Source of the DNA: Haemonchus contortus
Lineage: Eukaryota; Nematoda; Chromadorea; Rhabditida; Trichostrongylidae
Direction of reading: 5' to 3'
NCBI GenBank assembly: GCA_000469685.2
Contig: LS997563.1
Location: 43,539,651-43,603,650 of the forward strand
DNA: 64,000 nt
Shown here: positions 60,191 to 64,000 of the stretch, in pieces
How positions within the stretch are numbered: the stretch's first letter is position 1
Layout: each line of letters opens with the position of its first letter
Notes under the pieces: generated by a model
The model's input: only the letters and a program-made list of their open reading frames with translations
What the model was told of the DNA's origin: nothing
Databases searched by the model: none
Made by a program: the position numbers and the translations under genes

Positions 60191-60938
60191 GTGTCATTGT
60201 TTTTGGCAGTGTGTGCATTCAAATGCTTCTAGGAGTCTTAGTGGACGTCTACGCGTGGGTACATCTACAAGTCAGACTGATCGTTGTCAAAAGCCTTTGT
60301 CTTCTACGTTGGGCGTCTCTCATCGCGCGACGATTTTTAGATAGTTGTCTCGCTGAACGTTCGGAATGATCAGTACATCTCTACAAGCTTAACCAAGGTG
60401 TGTAGTGGATGCGGTGAGTTGGCATGCCATTTAAGACTCTTAACCGTCGTCACCGACATAGATCTTCACGGTTCATTTGGTTGAAGATACCATGCGGGCT
60501 AAAGACTTTCCAAGCGTCACAAGAAGGGCCTACTGGGAGGTTCAGACCGAACAGAAATGTTGGTAATACTCAAACAGAAGTAGTTTTGCGACGCATTCAA
60601 TGATACCATACTGATACATATATGAACGATAACTGTTTAGTAATATTGTACCTTGGAGTTCTTTTTTCTTGGTTGCTCGAGACGGCCCATGCTTTTTCCA
60701 CACAATGCGTAACCAATTTGATGCAGTACTGCCTTCAAACTTTCCATGACATTTCCTTATGATTGATTTCTCTGTTTATTTTCCTTTGTAAAGGTCAAGT
60801 AGTAGTTAAAAGTATTTTTAGGAAAACCGGTTCTGCTTCCACTAAACGTGATTCAATCAGGGAGCGGAAATAATTTTGAACTGAACCGGAACGCAGTTAA
60901 GAGTATTTTTTTTTGTATCACATTCTCTGGGCGTAGAT

Positions 60939-61225
60939 GGTGTGTTGGCAAAAGGCACACTATATCACACGATGGTCAGAGGTTTAAATCCCGGATCAGT
61001 AAGCGCCTAGGCTAATCGAGCCATCCATTTTTAGTGATCCGTCAGTTTGTAACAGACTTGCCTGCGAAGGCAAAGGCGCTGACCTAAATATCGGCACCGT
61101 AAGTTACTGTATAGGTCCCATACGCATTCAAAATGTCATTACGATTCTGGATGGAAGTCAAATGCGGGGCGCATTTCTCAGACGGGATAGGTTAGCTTCA
61201 AAGGCTCAATCTTTACCCTTTAAAA
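60939..61225 (+). mobile_element. tRNA-derived SINE, copy E
   Basis: Head GCGTAGATGGTGTGTTGGCA with CACACTATATCACACGATGG, a near B box (AGGTTTAAATCCC), then the body (AGGCAAAGGCGCTGACC, TGTATAGGTCCCATACGCAT, ATTACGATTCTGGATGGAAG) and a TTTACCCTTTAAAAG tail as in copy A. It is moderately diverged and nearly full length. The sequence after the tail (61211-61310) resembles 62099-62200, which starts with the same TTTACCCTTTA, so a further 3' segment may belong to the family. Confidence 0.8.
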
Positions 61226-61850
61226 GATTCTTGTTTTGTTGTTCCCATTTCGATTTGTTTTCTGAAACTTTTCGGTGATTTTGTCTTAGTACTACGAGAC
61301 TAGGATTTGCGGAGAACGTCCGTTGCACGCGTCCGTTAAAAGTAGGTCTACCCGCCTTCTTCGCGCGCGGCGCACCGAGATGACATTACAATATCTAAAC
61401 TCAGTGCAAGTCTACAAGTAATCTCTTGAATAATTGGGCCTCGGTCTTACGCCCTGGGTTCGTAATCAGATCAAAGAGGCTCCTACGTGGCCCGCCCGGG
61501 AACGACCACGGTCGGTTGCGTTGCCTAGGCTGACTTGTCACTTTACTATACCACGTATATGCTGTCTGTTGAGTGGTTCTGTTTCGAATGTGGTACTCTC
61601 ACTCCTGCGGGTATTTATGTGTGGCTGTTGTGGTTATCTGTTCGGACCAATTTGACATGAAGTTCGATCATCTAGGTTGTTGGCGACTCGTCTTAAGCTA
61701 TCCAGTCAGGGTGATGTAGTTTACTTGTTCTATCTTCTTATTTCGTTTTTAATTACTGTTCGTGTTTTTGATTACTGTTCGTTTTAGTTGATCCTTCTCC
61801 TTCTGCGTTACTAACACACATTCGTTGTAGTATATGCGCACCATGTGTGC

Positions 61851-61853
<3 letters not shown>

Positions 61854-61896
<43 letters not shown>

Positions 61897-61899
61897 ATA
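61854..61899. repeat. TAAA microsatellite
   Basis: About eleven tandem TAAA/AAAT units without interruption. Length polymorphism is likely. Confidence 0.95.
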
Positions 61900-62094
61900 C
61901 CTCCAAGTGTCAGTGAAGCGAAAGATTGGCATTTGTCTGTGTTATGTTCTCTTTGAACCGAAAGCCGTAGACCAAGCGCAAATCGTATGCCCAACTGACA
62001 ACTGCGACGTCTATCAAGTATCGCGCGCTGACTCGCCGCGTGCGACGGCTGCGGCGTGACCTAATTTCGGCGGATGCACGCAACGAAGCACACC

Positions 62095-62200
62095 CTGTAT
62101 TTACCCTTTATCGGGATTCTTGCTGTGTTATTTCTTTTTTTTAGGCTATTTTGAACTGAAATTTCCCGATGATTTCGACTTAGTCATTTATGGAACTTCA
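62095..62200 (+). repeat. Copy of the sequence that follows SINE E
   Basis: It begins TTTACCCTTTATCGGGATTC and runs parallel to 61211-61310 (TTTACCCTTTAAAAGATTC), sharing the spaced blocks TTGTTNTTCCCATTT-like, TTTTCTGAAA and GATTTTGTCTTAGT. A GC-rich piece with GCGACGGCTGCGGCG precedes it. It is probably the 3' part of another decayed element. Confidence 0.35.
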
Positions 62201-62367
62201 TTCGATGAAGATTCGAAATATTGCACAATAATCACAAGTTCTGATAAGAACGAAAGGCGCAATTGATAAATTATGATAAATGGAAATGAAAAAATGCGTG
62301 TCATATCAATATCTATGAAGTGCAACAAATAAAACAATGAATATACATACAAAAAACAGAAGGAATA

Positions 62368-64000
62368 CTATCGCTTTGGCATGTCACTGAGCAGAGGGAG
62401 AAGGCTGTATGGGAATCCTCCATTTACACGTCTCTGAAAAAGAAAACCAGTACTGGAAAATTTACTGTCGAGTTGTACCCTCTCCCCTGTCACCTAAGAG
62501 CGCCCCAGTGTTCAAGGGTTTCGGGGAGTTCTCCTAGTAACACACCCACTTATGAAACTCAAGAAACTTTTAAAACTCAGTGGGATTGCTCCTTTAGTCA
62601 CACAGCGATTAAGGTCGAGAAGTTCTTTTTCTCGACACAAATCCAGGACCTTTGGGTTTCGGGAAGAAGACCTTCGGAGGTGCTACTTTTGAGAGGCTTT
62701 ACTACTACCTAGGCTCCAGCACCATGGTACAGGTCAACAATTTATTTCTATTACTACTTACGAGGTTTCCAGATGATTTTCCATAATAAATCTCAATAAA
62801 TCCTGATGTTTTTGTCCATGTTCCGTTGGTGGCGGTGGTATACTTGGTAGTGGCGGGGTAACTTGTAATGGTTGTTGTATTTGTTGTGGCAGTGTCTAAA
62901 AACAGAATTGACATTAGCTCCCGATTCTTGGAGTTTTTATGAGGTTGAAAAAATGATTTAAAAATTGACTTCATCAAGTTCAGGACAGACCGTTGAAGAA
63001 GATTCGTTGAGATCTTCTGGTAAATCAAGACTAATAGCTAACGATGCTGTCGCTGTCTCTTCGTCATTCACAGCAATAGTTGAGATATGAGTTTTTGTCT
63101 GAAATATACGGTAAGTAACTAATTTAAAAGTAATTATTTAGGTGAGTACGGTAGTTGTGAAGATCGGGTGTGGATGAGTTTTTCACTGTGAGAAATCTGA
63201 TGAGTCAAAAATAGCATCGCTATTTGGCGTTGAGTCGGGGTATATTCTTTAAATTTTCGGAGGAAAACGAAGGCGTGGCGCACTCGGATTTTTTTATCTG
63301 ATTGAATCAGGAGTACGTATGGTTAAAAACTCTTATATTTTCCGCGATGTCAATATCCTTAATATTCACCTCATTTTCTGCATGTGACGATGACGATGAG
63401 ATCCCGGACGTTGAACTACCGAATGATTCTGAAGAGGCGGCCGTGGATGCTTGAGAATGTCGTCTACTATGCTGAAACTATCGGACCACTTAGCTGCTAG
63501 GCCCTATGACTGAGAAAGAAAGTGACTGTCGTACCTCTCCAAGCCTGGCCGAAATTTTTCGACTGCTTGCTCCAACTGCTGAACTGACATTCCAGGAAAA
63601 TCTCTTGAGGATTCCTCCTTGTAACATTGCTCCCTTGGGCTTCAATACGTCGATACCGTCTGCTGTGTGGTACCTATATATGGTGTACTTGTGAAATTGA
63701 AACAAACCAACATCTCATGGACATACCTCTTCTCGAATCGTCGACCACCTTGAGATGGAACGAGCTCATCTTCTACTATAGTTGAACTACCACTCAGCTC
63801 TTCTGCCGGTGTGGTGGCCTCTGATCTGGAGTCAATCCGATTTTCAAGCTGAATGTTCCAAACCGAATCTGCCAATAAGTACCTTGCCCTGCTGGGTGTC
63901 TGTAGGGCTTCATGGGGATCTTGTGGTGGTCTTTTGCTGTTGTCCATAAGTAATGGAGATGCACTCCGTGATCGTTTTCCTTCGGGTTCCGGATCGGATG
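62368..64000 (-). CDS. Unrecognised Ser/Pro-rich protein, C-terminal part
   Basis: Six exons on the - strand join in phase: 64000-63727 (continues beyond the window), 63673-63535, 63471-63370, 63098-62970, 62895-62762 and 62431-62368 (TAG), about 280 residues. The protein is polar and low in complexity: KRSRSASP, a conserved-looking segment [20 protein letters not shown] then [20 protein letters not shown], a Ser-rich run ([12 protein letters not shown]), an acidic stretch ([12 protein letters not shown]), a Pro-rich linker ([10 protein letters not shown]) and a helical end ([16 protein letters not shown]) closing with SDMPKR. There is no membrane segment and no domain I can name; it looks like the regulatory tail of a larger intracellular protein. 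Five consecutive in-phase joins make the gene real; the function is unknown. Confidence 0.7.

Noticed and set aside
60121..60369. 82-codon hydrophobic frame, possible membrane protein
   Set aside because: It begins inside a decayed SINE copy (CAGACGCGTCTGGGAGG block), opens at GTG and has no splice support.
62705..63028. Thr-rich mucin-like frame on the - strand
   Set aside because: It is the wrong frame of the Pro-rich exon 62895-62762; the in-phase frame reads [11 protein letters not shown] to [16 protein letters not shown].
62958..63098. Stop of the unnamed gene at 62958
   Set aside because: The frame can be read to a TAA there, but a donor at 62969 joins in phase to two further exons, giving a better model.

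Overview
This is nuclear DNA of a nematode, most likely a clade V (strongylid or hookworm-like) parasite. The grounds are many small exons with short introns and nematode-type acceptors (TTTCAG, TTTTAG), proteins with clear nematode relatives, and AT-rich intergenic DNA full of decayed mobile elements. The species call is inference from gene style; no ribosomal or mitochondrial marker is present. Nothing bacterial (operons, CRISPR, phage) is seen.

Four genes can be assembled by following open frames through splice sites with matching codon phase. (1) An incomplete cys-loop ligand-gated ion channel on the + strand, exons from 832 to 8496. It is split by transposon-bearing introns and its N-terminal exons were not found. 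(2) A MAP-kinase-interacting kinase (MNK, mnk-1 type) on the - strand, 32736 to 28309. Every kinase motif is visible, but the DFD motif reads DLD and the usual activation-loop threonines are not conserved. (3) A complete CDC48/p97 AAA ATPase on the + strand, 53846-58601, 19 exons, 810 residues. (4) The 3' end of an unrecognised Ser/Pro-rich protein gene on the - strand, 62368 to the window end.

Between them lie long stretches with no gene I can prove: about 8.7-28 kb, 33-53.8 kb and 58.6-62.4 kb. They hold a tRNA-derived SINE family (two full-length-like copies, one truncated, one interrupted, one with an intact 15-bp target duplication, plus fragments), the 3' remnant of a mariner transposon with its right terminal inverted repeat, two diverged tandem duplications (about 214 bp and about 240 bp units), a dispersed repeat pair, C/G homopolymer tracts of 11-18 bases, a TAAA microsatellite and several near-perfect hairpins. 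A few phase-compatible exon chains in these gaps are noted at low confidence. Individual exon-like openings are common by chance at this base composition, so they are not offered as firm genes.

The genes are functionally unrelated: a membrane receptor channel, a translation-control kinase, a protein-unfolding ATPase and an orphan. No operon-like spacing is seen. The window therefore looks like ordinary low-density parasite chromosome. The points most worth checking are the atypical channel, the altered MNK catalytic motifs with a possible alternative tail, the SINE family and the structured hairpins.
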